Notes under the pieces: generated by a model
The model's database searches: none
What the model saw: the letters and a program-made list of their open reading frames with translations, nothing else
What the model was told of the DNA's origin: nothing
Program-made: the position numbers and the translations under genes
Assembly: GCA_028706745.1 (NCBI GenBank)
Contig: JAQTVM010000003.1
Span: forward strand, 1 to 64,000
Source of the DNA: Candidatus Nanoarchaeia archaeon
GTDB taxonomy: Archaea; Nanobdellota; Nanobdellia; SCGC-AAA011-G17; GW2011-AR17
Length of the DNA stretch: 64,000 nucleotides
Direction: 5' to 3'
Shown: one piece after another, positions 34,472 through 44,199 of the stretch
Position numbering within the stretch: the first letter of the stretch is position 1
Layout: the number at the start of each line of letters is the position of its first letter

Positions 34472-36685
34472 TTATCCTGCTGCCAATGCCTTCTGCGCAA
34501 TCATTGCAGCCAGGGCATTGAACACAAGCATCGTAAGCCCTGCCACCACTATATAAAAGACAGTGCCCTTATATAAGTTTTTGCCGAGCGAATATTCCTC
34601 GTTTAATTTGTCAACCCCGTTTTCTATTCCGTTTCCAAGTATGGTAAGCACGTATATGACTTCAACAAGGTAAATTCCCACAACAATCTGCAGGAAATAA
34701 GGGGGCATTAACCCTGACAAGTCAAACATGTCAATGGGGATTCCGCCCAAACCGCCTGTTTCTGCTCCGCCCTGCATTTCAAGCGTGCTTGCAAGCCCGC
34801 CCATTATTGCGGTAATCATTGTGCCTATGCCCACAACAATGCCTGATATTACAGGCGACAAAAATGAAACCTGCGCTTTCATTGAACTTGATGTTTCTGC
34901 AAGCAAGTCCTTTAATCTTTCATTAACCTTGTTAATCCTGTCAAGGTATGTTGAGATGTTAATCATTGCCTTTGACACAACAGCGGGGCCCTTGTTTGAT
35001 GTTTCAACCAAAACCCTCATTGAGCTGTCAATCAAGGAGCTTGGATATTCGTTTATTGCTCCCACTTTTTCGTCAAAGATTGCATTCCTGACGCTCATTC
35101 CGCCTCTTCTTATGTTGTTGTCAACTATTGCAAAGAAGTTTCCTGTTGGTGTGCCGTGAAGTGTTTCAGCGACAGAGCTGAATGCCATTTCAGTGGGTAT
35201 TCCGGAGCCAAGCCTGTTGCCAAGCTGGAACAATGCGCCCTGGAATTCATTCTCAAGCTTTTTTGTCTCATTCCTTACAACCATTAGCCTGTTTGAGCGT
35301 ATCTTGTAATACATGCCCATTCCAACTGCAATTCCCAGAGTGATAAGCAGGCTGAGCAATGATGCGCCTATTCCGAAAGGTCCTGCTGTTTTTGTGACTT
35401 CTGTGTCCCCGCAGAGCATGTCAACATCCTTGTATTCAAGAATCCATCCAAACGGCTGTTCAGGGTCTCCTATAGGGAAATCTGTTCCGGGCATTACCAT
35501 GTGCATAACCAAAGGCAGAAGTCCGATAAGAACTATCATTGAGCCGTATATCCACGCAATCTTTTTCGGGCTTACTTCCACTCCGCCTGAGATATACATT
35601 CTCATGCTCCTGTATTTTGGATGACTTTCATAAATATTCGTCTGCGCATATCCCACCGGCCTTTTTGCCATTATCCTGTATCCCATGAAATAAACACCTA
35701 TTGGAAGAGCGATGTTGTAAAGCAGGGCAAGCTGATACCATTTTACGCCCATGAATGCGCCCACAAGAGGGAGGATTATCAAGCCCAATACAGGAAGTAT
35801 GACTCCAAGCATGTGAAGCGTTGTGATGGGCCCTTTTGTTTCCTGCGCATAATGCATCATGTTGTTGTAAGTTCCTTCAAGCATTACTTCAAGGGCTTTT
35901 TCAAGAAGCTCAACCCTTCTCTGCTCATTGCCTTCAAACAATGACGACTCAATAAGGTGGAATGCCTCTATGAATTCAAGGTTGAAGTCCTTCCACTGCT
36001 CAAGGTAAATGTCAATTGCCGTCTTTATGTTTGAATACTTCTGCGTTTCAACATCCCATACTATTTTTCTCAGGTCCAGGGCAAGAGGATTGCCGATATG
36101 CTCTCCTGCAAACTTTATCGCGTGCTCAAGGTTTGAAGTGTGCCTCATGTACATCACTATATATAATATGCAGAGAACCATTTGGTTTGACGCCTGCAGG
36201 CGCCATTTCATTGCAAGATGCAGGGGATAATTGCTTATTATCTTGACACAAGCTATTCCTCCGATAATAAGTATTATGGGAAGCAGGAGCTGTGTTGAGC
36301 AGGTTATGCCTGCCTCTGTAAGAAAAAATGAGATTCCCAGTATTGCAACGCCGAGTATTATCAGCATTATCATCACAAGAGTGCCAAGGGAATAAGCTCC
36401 GGCGGGAGTGATGCCGAGATGGCACCTTTCTATTGCCTCATCCAGCTTTTTTGCATCCTCGGGCTTTGGCTCAACCTTCAGCACTTTTTCCGCAAAATTG
36501 CACGCCTGTTCATAAAATCCCAGGCTTGACTTCAATGCCTCATCCCTGAAAACAGTGTAATCCTTTGAGAAAATCTTTTCAGGGCCCGGCTCGTCCATCA
36601 TGTTGGGACCAAGCCTTGAATCTATCTTCATGCCGTACCTGCCCATTATTTTTTCAACGTTTGCGTCAGAGCCCAGTATGCCCAT
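34472..36685 (-). CDS. Archaeal type IV pilus-type membrane platform protein (TadC/GspF/FlaJ-like)
   Basis: Multi-TM protein with two GspF-like halves (LGNRLGSGIPTEMAFSSVAETLHGTPTGNFFAIVDNNIRRGGMSVRNAIFD); a GspE-like ATPase gene lies at 40476-42770. Confidence 0.75.
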   Translation of the reverse strand: MGILGSDANVEKIMGRYGMKIDSRLGPNMMDEPGPEKIFSKDYTVFRDEALKSSLGFYEQACNFAEKVLKVEPKPEDAKKLDEAIERCHLGITPAGAYSLGTLVMIMLIILGVAILGISFFLTEAGITCSTQLLLPIILIIGGIACVKIISNYPLHLAMKWRLQASNQMVLCILYIVMYMRHTSNLEHAIKFAGEHIGNPLALDLRKIVWDVETQKYSNIKTAIDIYLEQWKDFNLEFIEAFHLIESSLFEGNEQRRVELLEKALEVMLEGTYNNMMHYAQETKGPITTLHMLGVILPVLGLIILPLVGAFMGVKWYQLALLYNIALPIGVYFMGYRIMAKRPVGYAQTNIYESHPKYRSMRMYISGGVEVSPKKIAWIYGSMIVLIGLLPLVMHMVMPGTDFPIGDPEQPFGWILEYKDVDMLCGDTEVTKTAGPFGIGASLLSLLITLGIAVGMGMYYKIRSNRLMVVRNETKKLENEFQGALFQLGNRLGSGIPTEMAFSSVAETLHGTPTGNFFAIVDNNIRRGGMSVRNAIFDEKVGAINEYPSSLIDSSMRVLVETSNKGPAVVSKAMINISTYLDRINKVNERLKDLLAETSSSMKAQVSFLSPVISGIVVGIGTMITAIMGGLASTLEMQGGAETGGLGGIPIDMFDLSGLMPPYFLQIVVGIYLVEVIYVLTILGNGIENGVDKLNEEYSLGKNLYKGTVFYIVVAGLTMLVFNALAAMIAQKALAAG

Positions 36686-36756
36686 TATTAGTTCACTTAT
36701 CCCTCTTTTATATAATTCTAAATATGCTATTTTAGTGGGCTTTTGGATTTATAAAT

Positions 36757-36798
36757 GTAGTTAGTAGTGTTTAGTTGGTAGTTTGTAGTTGTTGGCAA
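36757..36798 (+). repeat. Period-7 degenerate intergenic repeat (locus 5)
   Basis: GTAGTTA GTAGTGT TTAGTTG GTAGTTT GTAGTTG TTGGCAA. Confidence 0.8.
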
Positions 36799-36955
36799 AA
36801 CGAAAACAAAGAATATGGGCAGAGATTACTTCTTCCTTGCCCTTAAATCCTCAACAAACAAACTGCAGACAGTTTGATCATCAAGGCGGGCATCTCACTT
36901 CGTTCGTGCCCACCGAAATGTTTCAAAGAATACTTATTCTTACACAGCAATATAC

Positions 36956-37441
36956 TTATTTTTTTCTAGCCCGGAGGTCCTCAACAATTCTGCCAAGCTC
37001 TTTTATGTTTGAAGTCAAAGGCTCCAGAATCTTCTGCATTACCTGCTCAAGCGCTTTCATCTCGGCTGAAAGGTCTTTCATTGAGCCTTCATATTCTCCG
37101 ACTTTTCCAATCATTGCTGCCTGCATTGTGTCAAACCTTGACTGCAGCCTGAGAATTTCCTGCTTTGCAGATTCCATGTCATCCTCAACCTGCACTTTCC
37201 AGGTTGTGATGTCGCCCATGCTGGTCAGCATGTCTTTCCATTTTTCCTCAATTATTTCCTCAACAACAGACTGCATCTCGTCATAGCTCATTGAAGTTGA
37301 AGAAGGCATTTGCGGAAGCTCTGCAGAAGGCGTCATTGACGGCATTGCAGCAGTTGGTGTCGGAGCCGGCACCGGAATATCTTCCTCAACCTGGTTTATT
37401 GCAGAAATCTGCATGTTCTCATTAGGGTTTTCTTCCGGCAT
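36956..37441 (-). CDS. Coiled-coil protein, Pro-rich N-terminus
   Basis: SYDEMQSVVEEIIEEKWKDMLTSMGDITTWKVQVEDDMESAKQEI... Confidence 0.6.
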   Translation of the reverse strand: MPEENPNENMQISAINQVEEDIPVPAPTPTAAMPSMTPSAELPQMPSSTSMSYDEMQSVVEEIIEEKWKDMLTSMGDITTWKVQVEDDMESAKQEILRLQSRFDTMQAAMIGKVGEYEGSMKDLSAEMKALEQVMQKILEPLTSNIKELGRIVEDLRARKK

Positions 37442-37898
37442 TCAGTTTCACCTCTTTCTTTTGCATTGGCTGTTCAGGCTCTTTTGCCCTTGCGGGCTCA
37501 TTCTGGGCAGGAATATTATCCTGTTTTCCCTCTTCAATCCGCCTTAATTCCCTCTGCACGATGTTTTTCACATCGCTGTCTGTCACAAAATTAAGAGGGT
37601 TCCACAGCTTAATATACTTTTCCAATAGCTTTACCTCGTCCTTTCTTGAAAAATTCGCAGCCTCTTCTGACAAATGCTTAAGTATGTTCTTGACTTTTTC
37701 AAGGTCATTTTTTACATCCCTTATCTCTGCTTCTTCCGCCTTAATGTCCTTTGTAAGTTTCTTGTGGTGCTCTATCATGTTCTGGTTGACAAGAAGAAGC
37801 CTTTCGCTCATAAGAGTGTATTTGCTCTCAAGAATCCTTATCCTGTTGACAAGTTCGACAATTATGTCCTGGCCCTGCTGTTCAGCCTCTCCTTCCAT
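37422..37898 (-). CDS. Coiled-coil protein, 158 aa
   Basis: 20-nt overlap with the downstream gene; coiled coil. Confidence 0.6.
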   Translation of the reverse strand: MEGEAEQQGQDIIVELVNRIRILESKYTLMSERLLLVNQNMIEHHKKLTKDIKAEEAEIRDVKNDLEKVKNILKHLSEEAANFSRKDEVKLLEKYIKLWNPLNFVTDSDVKNIVQRELRRIEEGKQDNIPAQNEPARAKEPEQPMQKKEVKLNAGRKP

Positions 37899-37956
37899 GC
37901 CCTAATTAAAGGGAATTATGTTTATATATCTAATGGTGGGGTTGATTATTGGGAAA

Positions 37957-38005
37957 GTAGTTTGTAGTGTGTAGTGGGCGGTTGGCAGGGAAGTGGCGGG
38001 CAGAG
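37957..38005 (+). repeat. Period-7 degenerate intergenic repeat (locus 6)
   Basis: GTAGTTT GTAGTGT GTAGTGG GCGGTTG GCAGGGA AGTGGCG GGCAGAG. Confidence 0.75.
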
Positions 38006-38063
38006 AAGGCGGGCCTCCGGCATGAATTAATGCTCTTTTAGCACTTTGCCTTTTTTTATTGTT

Positions 38064-38660
38064 TTATAAAACCCCTAACCGGGAAAGCTCTTTTTTTAAT
38101 TGCCTTACATTCCTGAAGCGAATTCCGTGGATTCCAGCAGACTTTGCAATATCTACAAACTTTTGGATATCGTCAATAAAAATGCATTCTTTGGCTTTAA
38201 GATGGTTTCTCTTCAAGGCAAGCTTGAAGATAGCCTTTGTATCCTTTGAAAGGTGCACTTCGTTTGAGTTTATGACATCATCAAAATTATCAAACAGCCC
38301 TCTTTTTTTGTTGATAATTACATGGGGCTTGATTGTATTGGAGATGAGAATGGTTTTGTAGCGCTTTCTTAATCTTTTTAACAACGATACCATTTTTGGA
38401 TCTATCTTGGTTGTTTTTTCATAGTTTTTAGCCCATAAGTTATCAGGTATCTTTCCAGGGTCAATTCCTTCTGATTTTGCTATGATTCTCCAGTATTCTT
38501 TCTCAGACATCTTTCCGGCGCATAGCGGACCGTTATAATGGTTAATCTTTTCCCACAGTTTCTGCTTGTTTTTTGGCCTGAAGATTCTGGCAAACATGCT
38601 GATTTGGTTTCCTGTTTTTACTATTACTCCGCCTGCGTCAAAGAGCATTGCCTTAATCAT
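38064..38660 (-). CDS. HAD-superfamily hydrolase
   Basis: MIKAMLFDAGGVIVKTG; ILISNTIKPHV; CIFIDDIQKFVDIAKSAGIHGIRF. Confidence 0.8.
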   Translation of the reverse strand: MIKAMLFDAGGVIVKTGNQISMFARIFRPKNKQKLWEKINHYNGPLCAGKMSEKEYWRIIAKSEGIDPGKIPDNLWAKNYEKTTKIDPKMVSLLKRLRKRYKTILISNTIKPHVIINKKRGLFDNFDDVINSNEVHLSKDTKAIFKLALKRNHLKAKECIFIDDIQKFVDIAKSAGIHGIRFRNVRQLKKELSRLGVL

Positions 38661-38924
38661 ATCGTACTAAACTAGGGTAAAACAGAATATAAATCTATTT
38701 ATTGGTGGTATGTTAATAGTATGATAGTATGCCACAATCTAGAGCTTTCTTGTCAAGTGGTTTCCAGAAAAACTATAAAAAACACGAATTCTGTTCCGAG
38801 GATAATCCGGAAGAATGAGCCTTCTATTGAAAATAAGTATAGTTTCGCCGAAAATATGCATACCACTTGCCACTTGCCATGCGAACGCGCAGCGTTTATA
38901 TGCTTGCCTGCTTTGTGATTTCTT

Positions 38925-39041
38925 ATGGCAAAAGAAATATCCGTGAAAAGATTCGCAGAGCTTCTGGAAAAAGGAAAGTTCAAAGAGATAGAAGACAGCA
39001 TATTGATAATGGATTTAACCCCCAAACAGAAAAGTTTATAA
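38925..39041 (+). CDS. Small ORF, 38 aa (MAKEISVKRFAELLEKGKFKEIEDSILIMDLTPKQKSL)
   Basis: ATG ORF directly upstream of the AbiE-like pair. Confidence 0.35.
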   Translation: MAKEISVKRFAELLEKGKFKEIEDSILIMDLTPKQKSL

Positions 39042-39048
39042 ACTTACT

Positions 39049-39083
39049 AACACTAATTAGTAAATAACTTACTAATTGGTGTT
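39049..39083. promoter_or_regulatory. Inverted repeat at the AbiE-like start (putative autoregulatory operator)
   Basis: AACACTAATTAGTAA-ataac-TTACTAATTGGTGTT, 14/15 complementary, ends 4 nt before ATG 39088. Confidence 0.65.
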
Positions 39084-39087
39084 AAAA

Positions 39088-39588
39088 ATGCGAGGATTGT
39101 CAAGCAAGGAGATGGAAATTGTGTCGTGGCTGGAGTTTTACAAAAAGTATTTCTTCTCAGCCAAAGATATAGAGCAATTTTCAAAAAGCAGGATGCAAAG
39201 GTATAACATTATCAAGGGGCTTATACAAAAAGGGAGAATAGTAAAGCTGGGCAAAACAAGATACTGCCTTGTTCCTGTAAAGGCAAAGTCAGGCAAATGG
39301 GCAGAGCACCCTTTCATAATAGCTGACGAGGCTTGCGGAGGGAAGGATTACTTCATAGGGGGATGGGCGGCTGCAAACTACTGGGGGCTTACAGAACAGA
39401 TTCCCATGCAGACAGACGTGTATACAACGAGAAGGCAGGGTGTTCTTGAAGCGCTAAGCTCAAGGATTGTTTTTCACAGGACAACAAAGGCAAAAGCAGA
39501 AAGGGCTGTAAAAAAAGAAATCAGCAAACATAGGTTCAGGATACAGCCAAAAAAGGATTCAAGAAAATGGATGGAATCAAGGCAATAA
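39088..39588 (+). CDS. AbiEi-like antitoxin
   Basis: N-terminal wHTH; KSGKWAEHPFIIADEACGGKDYFIGGWAAANYWGLTEQIP. Confidence 0.75.
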   Translation: MRGLSSKEMEIVSWLEFYKKYFFSAKDIEQFSKSRMQRYNIIKGLIQKGRIVKLGKTRYCLVPVKAKSGKWAEHPFIIADEACGGKDYFIGGWAAANYWGLTEQIPMQTDVYTTRRQGVLEALSSRIVFHRTTKAKAERAVKKEISKHRFRIQPKKDSRKWMESRQ

Positions 39589-40373
39589 GCGAGGATGAGC
39601 TGAGGGACATAGCATCAAAAATGCCTTACAGCTGGCTTGTGCTTGTTAAGGACTACTACATTACCATTATGCTTTGCCTGCTGAAAGAAATAGACGGAAT
39701 ATATTTTAAGGGAGGCACTGCCCTGCAAAAAGTATTTCTCAGGCATACAAGGCTAAGCGAAGACATAGATTATACTGTTAAGGGGAATTTGAAGGAAATT
39801 ATTGAGAAGATAACAGGAATTCTTGAAAAGAGCGGGCTGTTCACCGGTATGGCTGTTGAAAAAGAGAGGGAAGGCTTTGCAAGGATTACTGCAAAATACA
39901 GGGCATTCGGAAAATATGAAGGCAGCGTGTTCATAGATCTCAATAGCAGGGGCACTATATTAAGAAATCCGGAAATGCATTCTGTGAACCATTTTTATGC
40001 AGGGTTTATACCTGAATTTGAAATCAGGACACTTGCAAAGGCAGAGGCTGCTGCGGAAAAGGTAAGGGCAGCAATACAAAGAAACAAGCCAAGGGACCAT
40101 TATGACATTTACATGATTCTCAAGGCAGGAATTCCAATAGATAATGAAATTGTAAGGATGAAATGCGCGGATTCCGGAATAGAGTTTGACATTACAAAAA
40201 TGTTCAACAAGGCAAGCAGGCTTAAGCACAGGTGGGATGATGATTTAATGCCATTGATGGCTGAAAAAGTTTCTTTCGATGAAGTTATGAAAACGCTGGC
40301 AGGGCATTTCAAGCTGAAGGAAGAGAAAAAAGCGAAAAAAGAATTTAATGCAAAGAAACAGAAAACAGGATAA
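39567..40373 (+). CDS. AbiEii-like nucleotidyltransferase toxin
   Basis: GIYFKGGTALQKVFLRHTRLSEDIDYTV; overlaps the antitoxin gene. Confidence 0.88.
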   Translation: MDGIKAISEDELRDIASKMPYSWLVLVKDYYITIMLCLLKEIDGIYFKGGTALQKVFLRHTRLSEDIDYTVKGNLKEIIEKITGILEKSGLFTGMAVEKEREGFARITAKYRAFGKYEGSVFIDLNSRGTILRNPEMHSVNHFYAGFIPEFEIRTLAKAEAAAEKVRAAIQRNKPRDHYDIYMILKAGIPIDNEIVRMKCADSGIEFDITKMFNKASRLKHRWDDDLMPLMAEKVSFDEVMKTLAGHFKLKEEKKAKKEFNAKKQKTG

Positions 40374-40475
40374 TAATGCCGGAGGCCGGCTTTCCTTTCT
40401 GCTGCTCATTGATTGTATTTTCACGCTAATCTTTATATACCTTAATCCCTTATCTATACCTATAAAAGAGGAAAT

Positions 40476-42770
40476 ATGGCAGACGAAAACACTAAAGTTC
40501 CCCCCGGCGGGTACCAGATTGTCAAGGAAGGCAACGAAGACATAATGAGAGTTAATTACGAGCAGGCTCCATATTCCCCTTCTGTTGAAGACAATGCAAT
40601 GGTAATGATGGATGCCATTGACAAGCTTGCCGAGAATCCGTCTGTCGCAAGGCTCATATTCCTGCAGAGAAGATTTTATGAATACTCTTACGAGCAGACG
40701 CAGATGCTTGTGGAAGTTGCAAACCTTTACAGCTACCTGATAAAATCCAAAAAAGTTTTAAGCCCTGACTCGCTGGGCGCGTCATTTGAAAACCAGGGAA
40801 CACTTGCAGAAAGGTATGCTGTCATACACTCAATTGTTTTTGAGCTTTTGCGCTCTGACCCGCTTGGAGCATATGTTGAAATCAAGAGGGTTTTAAGGGC
40901 TGAATTGGCAAAGCAGGATGCGACAAAAGAGCCAAGGCAGAGGGATTCAAGGGAAATATTTCTTGGGCTTTTGAAAGCAATTCTCACAATGTTTGAAGAA
41001 ATGAAAATTGTCAAGGCAGCTTCGCAGTATCTTGCAGGGTACAACATAGGGGACAGGAGCATATACAAGATTTTTTTCAGGGCTGTCATTGCGCCTGACT
41101 TCATGTTTACAAGAGTGATGGCAAACCCGCCTATGGGCGGAGAAGAGATGGAAGTATACAGCATTGACAAGGACACAAGTGTTACCATATTCAGGGTTCC
41201 TGATGACATAAAGTTCCTTTACCACATGACTCCGCCGGAGTTTACAATCAGCGAGGACAAGTATGCGCTTGTTGACATGGCAAAAACAGTGCTCTCAGAG
41301 CACAAGCCGAAAGAGGACCAGTTTCTTGACCCGCACAAGCTAAGGAACACATTTTCAAACATAGGAAAGGATTTGTTAAGGGAGCTTGCAGAGGCGCAGA
41401 ATGTTGAGCTTTCAATGAAAGACATCAAGCTCCTTACTGAGATTATTATCAGGCATACAATCGGGTTTGGCTTCATGGAGCTTATCTTAAAGGACCCGAG
41501 GGTGCAGGATGTGCAGATTAATTCGCCAAACGGCGAAGTTCCCATATTTGTCCTGCACGAGACTTTCGGCAACTGCACAACAAACCTCATACCTGCCAGG
41601 ACTGACACAGAAAGCTGGGCTTCAAAATTCAGGCTGCTGAGCGGAAGGCCATTGGATGAGGCAAACCCCATACTTGACACTGAACTGCATCTTCCGAATT
41701 CAACTTCAAGAGTTTCAATGATTACAAAGCCGCTGAATCCTTTCGGGCTTGCTTTCTCTTTCAGAAGGCACAGGGACGAGCCGTGGACGCTGCCTTTGTT
41801 TGTCAAGAACAGGATGCTGAACCCCCTTGCAGCAGGTCTTATCAGCTTTCTTGTTGACGGCACAAGGACGCTGCTTGTTGCAGGAACAAGGTCAAGCGGT
41901 AAAACCTCGTTATTGGGCGCGTGCATGATTGAAATAATGAGGAAAAACAGGATTCTTACTGTTGAAGATACACTTGAACTTCCGACAGAGGCAATGAGAA
42001 AGCTGAACTATGACATTCAGCCGCTGAAAGTCAGGGCTGCGCTTATGGAAGGCGGAACTGAAATGTCTGCTGCAGAGGGAATCAGGACTTCATTAAGAAT
42101 GGGAAACAGCGCGCTGATTATAGGAGAAGTAAGGAGCAAGGAAGCAATTGCATTGTATGAGGCAATGAGAATCGGCGCAATGGCCAACACTGTCGCAGGC
42201 ACTATTCACGGCGACTCGCCTTACGGGGTTTATGACAGGGTTGTCAATGACCTGGGTGTTCCAAAGACTTCATTCAAGGCTACTGACATTATAATTGTCG
42301 CAAACCCATTGAAAAGCCCTGACGGGCTGCACACGTGGAGAAGAATTACGCAGATTACAGAAGTGAGAAAAGAGTGGGAGGAAGACCCGATGACAGAGGG
42401 GGCATTTGTTGACCTGATGAGGTATAATTCACAGACAGACCAGCTTGAGCCGACGCCCGAGCTGATAAACGGCGAATCAGAAATACTCAAGGCATTGGGA
42501 GCAAATGTCAAGGAATGGACAGGAAACTGGGACGCGATATGGGACAACATAATGCTCAGGGCGGATATAAAGAAGCTGATTGTTGATTATGCCGCGCGCA
42601 CAAAAAATCCCCTTATGCTTGAGGCGAAATTTGTAATACAGGCAAATGATGTTTTCCACAGGATTTCAGAGCAGATTCTTGAAGAAGCAGGGCACATAGA
42701 CACAAAGAAAATTCTTTTTGAGTGGGAAGAGTGGCTGAAGAAGGAAGTAAGAAAACATCAGATGGAGTAG
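40476..42770 (+). CDS. Type II/IV secretion-type ATPase (GspE/TadA-like)
   Basis: LLVAGTRSSGKTSLLGA Walker A; ILTVEDTLELP; ALIIGEVRSKEAIALYEAMRIGAMANTVAGTIHGDS. Confidence 0.9.
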   Translation: MADENTKVPPGGYQIVKEGNEDIMRVNYEQAPYSPSVEDNAMVMMDAIDKLAENPSVARLIFLQRRFYEYSYEQTQMLVEVANLYSYLIKSKKVLSPDSLGASFENQGTLAERYAVIHSIVFELLRSDPLGAYVEIKRVLRAELAKQDATKEPRQRDSREIFLGLLKAILTMFEEMKIVKAASQYLAGYNIGDRSIYKIFFRAVIAPDFMFTRVMANPPMGGEEMEVYSIDKDTSVTIFRVPDDIKFLYHMTPPEFTISEDKYALVDMAKTVLSEHKPKEDQFLDPHKLRNTFSNIGKDLLRELAEAQNVELSMKDIKLLTEIIIRHTIGFGFMELILKDPRVQDVQINSPNGEVPIFVLHETFGNCTTNLIPARTDTESWASKFRLLSGRPLDEANPILDTELHLPNSTSRVSMITKPLNPFGLAFSFRRHRDEPWTLPLFVKNRMLNPLAAGLISFLVDGTRTLLVAGTRSSGKTSLLGACMIEIMRKNRILTVEDTLELPTEAMRKLNYDIQPLKVRAALMEGGTEMSAAEGIRTSLRMGNSALIIGEVRSKEAIALYEAMRIGAMANTVAGTIHGDSPYGVYDRVVNDLGVPKTSFKATDIIIVANPLKSPDGLHTWRRITQITEVRKEWEEDPMTEGAFVDLMRYNSQTDQLEPTPELINGESEILKALGANVKEWTGNWDAIWDNIMLRADIKKLIVDYAARTKNPLMLEAKFVIQANDVFHRISEQILEEAGHIDTKKILFEWEEWLKKEVRKHQME

Positions 42771-42808
42771 TTAGTAGTTTTTAGCAAGTGGCTTGTAGTG
42801 TGCAATCC
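42767..42808 (+). repeat. Period-7 degenerate intergenic repeat (locus 7)
   Basis: GTAGTTA GTAGTTT TTAGCAA GTGGCTT GTAGTGT GCAATCC. Confidence 0.75.
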
Positions 42809-43084
42809 CTAGAAAGAAATAAATCCATGTCTTACTAAGCCGGCATATGTTTCAGTAACATTTCTCCTTAATATATCCTGCTCTATAAATGTCTTGTTTG
42901 GCAGCTGAATTCCTCCGAAAATATCATCAATGAACCATTCTTTATCATAATCATAGCGCGCAAAATACTCTTTGCCGCCAAGGCTTGCCTTTACAATATA
43001 CAAAGAAGAGCCGTTGCCTTCCATTTTTGCAGTAATGTTTAATTTTAATTCGCCCAAATCAAATATCAACTGTTCCAGTGCCAT
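42809..43084 (-). CDS. Hypothetical protein, 91 aa
   Basis: ORF with upstream ATG. Confidence 0.5.
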   Translation of the reverse strand: MALEQLIFDLGELKLNITAKMEGNGSSLYIVKASLGGKEYFARYDYDKEWFIDDIFGGIQLPNKTFIEQDILRRNVTETYAGLVRHGFISF

Positions 43085-43092
43085 TTTTAATA

Positions 43093-43626
43093 CTACTCTT
43101 TGCTTGCTATGAACCTGACTGCCTGCGCAGCAATCAAAAGCAGGAGGAACATTCCAAGAACTCTAGGGTGGAACACTATCTTGCCAACTTGTCCTGTGAC
43201 AGAAGAATCTCCTTCTATGTCTTCCCCTCCGTAAATGGTTTGTATCTGCTCGCCATAAACCTGGGTAAGGGCGTAAACAAGAATCACTATGCATATCACA
43301 ACAATAACCCATACAGTGCCTTTCTCGCTTATTGCCGCGCTTATGCTGTCTTCCTTAACTCCTGCAAACATGAACAGGAGCATTACCAATACGAGGAACA
43401 CAAACAATACAGTGAACCACGGAGTTATAATCTTTACAATGCCCAGCAGGTCAGGGGTAAGTATGAACAGGAAACCGATTGCAAATGCAATCAGCGCATT
43501 CAATCCCCTGTTTTTTCCAAAGAAAGCAAACTTTTCAAGCAGTGCAAAGAGTATTGCAAACACAAACAGGAATACAAATACAGGGACAAAATAATCCAAA
43601 ATCCCTATATCCAGTATGCTTGCCAT
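43093..43626 (-). CDS. Multi-TM membrane protein, tandem paralogue 3
   Basis: DYFVPVFVFLFVFAILFALLEKFAFFGKNRGLNALIAFAIGFLFIL. Confidence 0.65.
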   Translation of the reverse strand: MASILDIGILDYFVPVFVFLFVFAILFALLEKFAFFGKNRGLNALIAFAIGFLFILTPDLLGIVKIITPWFTVLFVFLVLVMLLFMFAGVKEDSISAAISEKGTVWVIVVICIVILVYALTQVYGEQIQTIYGGEDIEGDSSVTGQVGKIVFHPRVLGMFLLLLIAAQAVRFIASKE

Positions 43627-44199
43627 TTATTTTCCTCCCTTAAACCCAAACGAGCTAGGTCCGAATTCCTTTGTTACCTTGAATTTGTCATTGTCAGCTT
43701 TCTTGTCACTGAACACCCATATCAATAACACGAATATGCCAACTGCCAATAAGATTGCTTTGTCCTGCGACGACAGAACAAGCCATCTCGGCCATGATGT
43801 GCTAAGCCCGGGCACTGATGTGGCAACAGCCCATATTATTCCGATAACAGCTCCGGCCATTCCTATAAAAAAAGGCCAGCCTGTCCATCCTGTTGATTCG
43901 CCTGAGCCCAATACTCCCAATATCAAAAGGAACATAAGCAATACAATAACAATCATTGAAATCTTTGGCAGGAACTGGTTGACTGTTGCAATTATTGCAG
44001 GCACTCTTACAAAGAAGAATGCTATTACAGCTGCAACAACAATGTTGATGTTTTTCGTGTCTGCTCCAAATAATTTTATCTTTTGCAGCAGCGCAAACAT
44101 TATTGTGAATACAAGCATGAAAGGCAGTATAACCTCATAAAATCCCATCTGCTCAAGCTGTTTAATCATGTCACTGAAATTAACGCCTTCAAACACCAT
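43627..44199 (-). CDS. Multi-TM membrane protein, tandem paralogue 2
   Basis: YEVILPFMLVFTIMFALLQKIKLFGADTKNINIVVAAVIAFFFV. Confidence 0.65.
   Translation of the reverse strand: MVFEGVNFSDMIKQLEQMGFYEVILPFMLVFTIMFALLQKIKLFGADTKNINIVVAAVIAFFFVRVPAIIATVNQFLPKISMIVIVLLMFLLILGVLGSGESTGWTGWPFFIGMAGAVIGIIWAVATSVPGLSTSWPRWLVLSSQDKAILLAVGIFVLLIWVFSDKKADNDKFKVTKEFGPSSFGFKGGK

Noticed and set aside
40733-42659. Minus-strand ORFs opposite the GspE-like ATPase, including a 235-aa one
   Set aside because: The plus strand encodes an unmistakable Walker-A ATPase; the opposite frames lack recognisable motifs.
34472-42770. Archaellum operon
   Set aside because: The GspE-like and TadC-like proteins are generic to type IV pilus-type systems; no archaellin, FlaH or FlaI-specific set was recognised.
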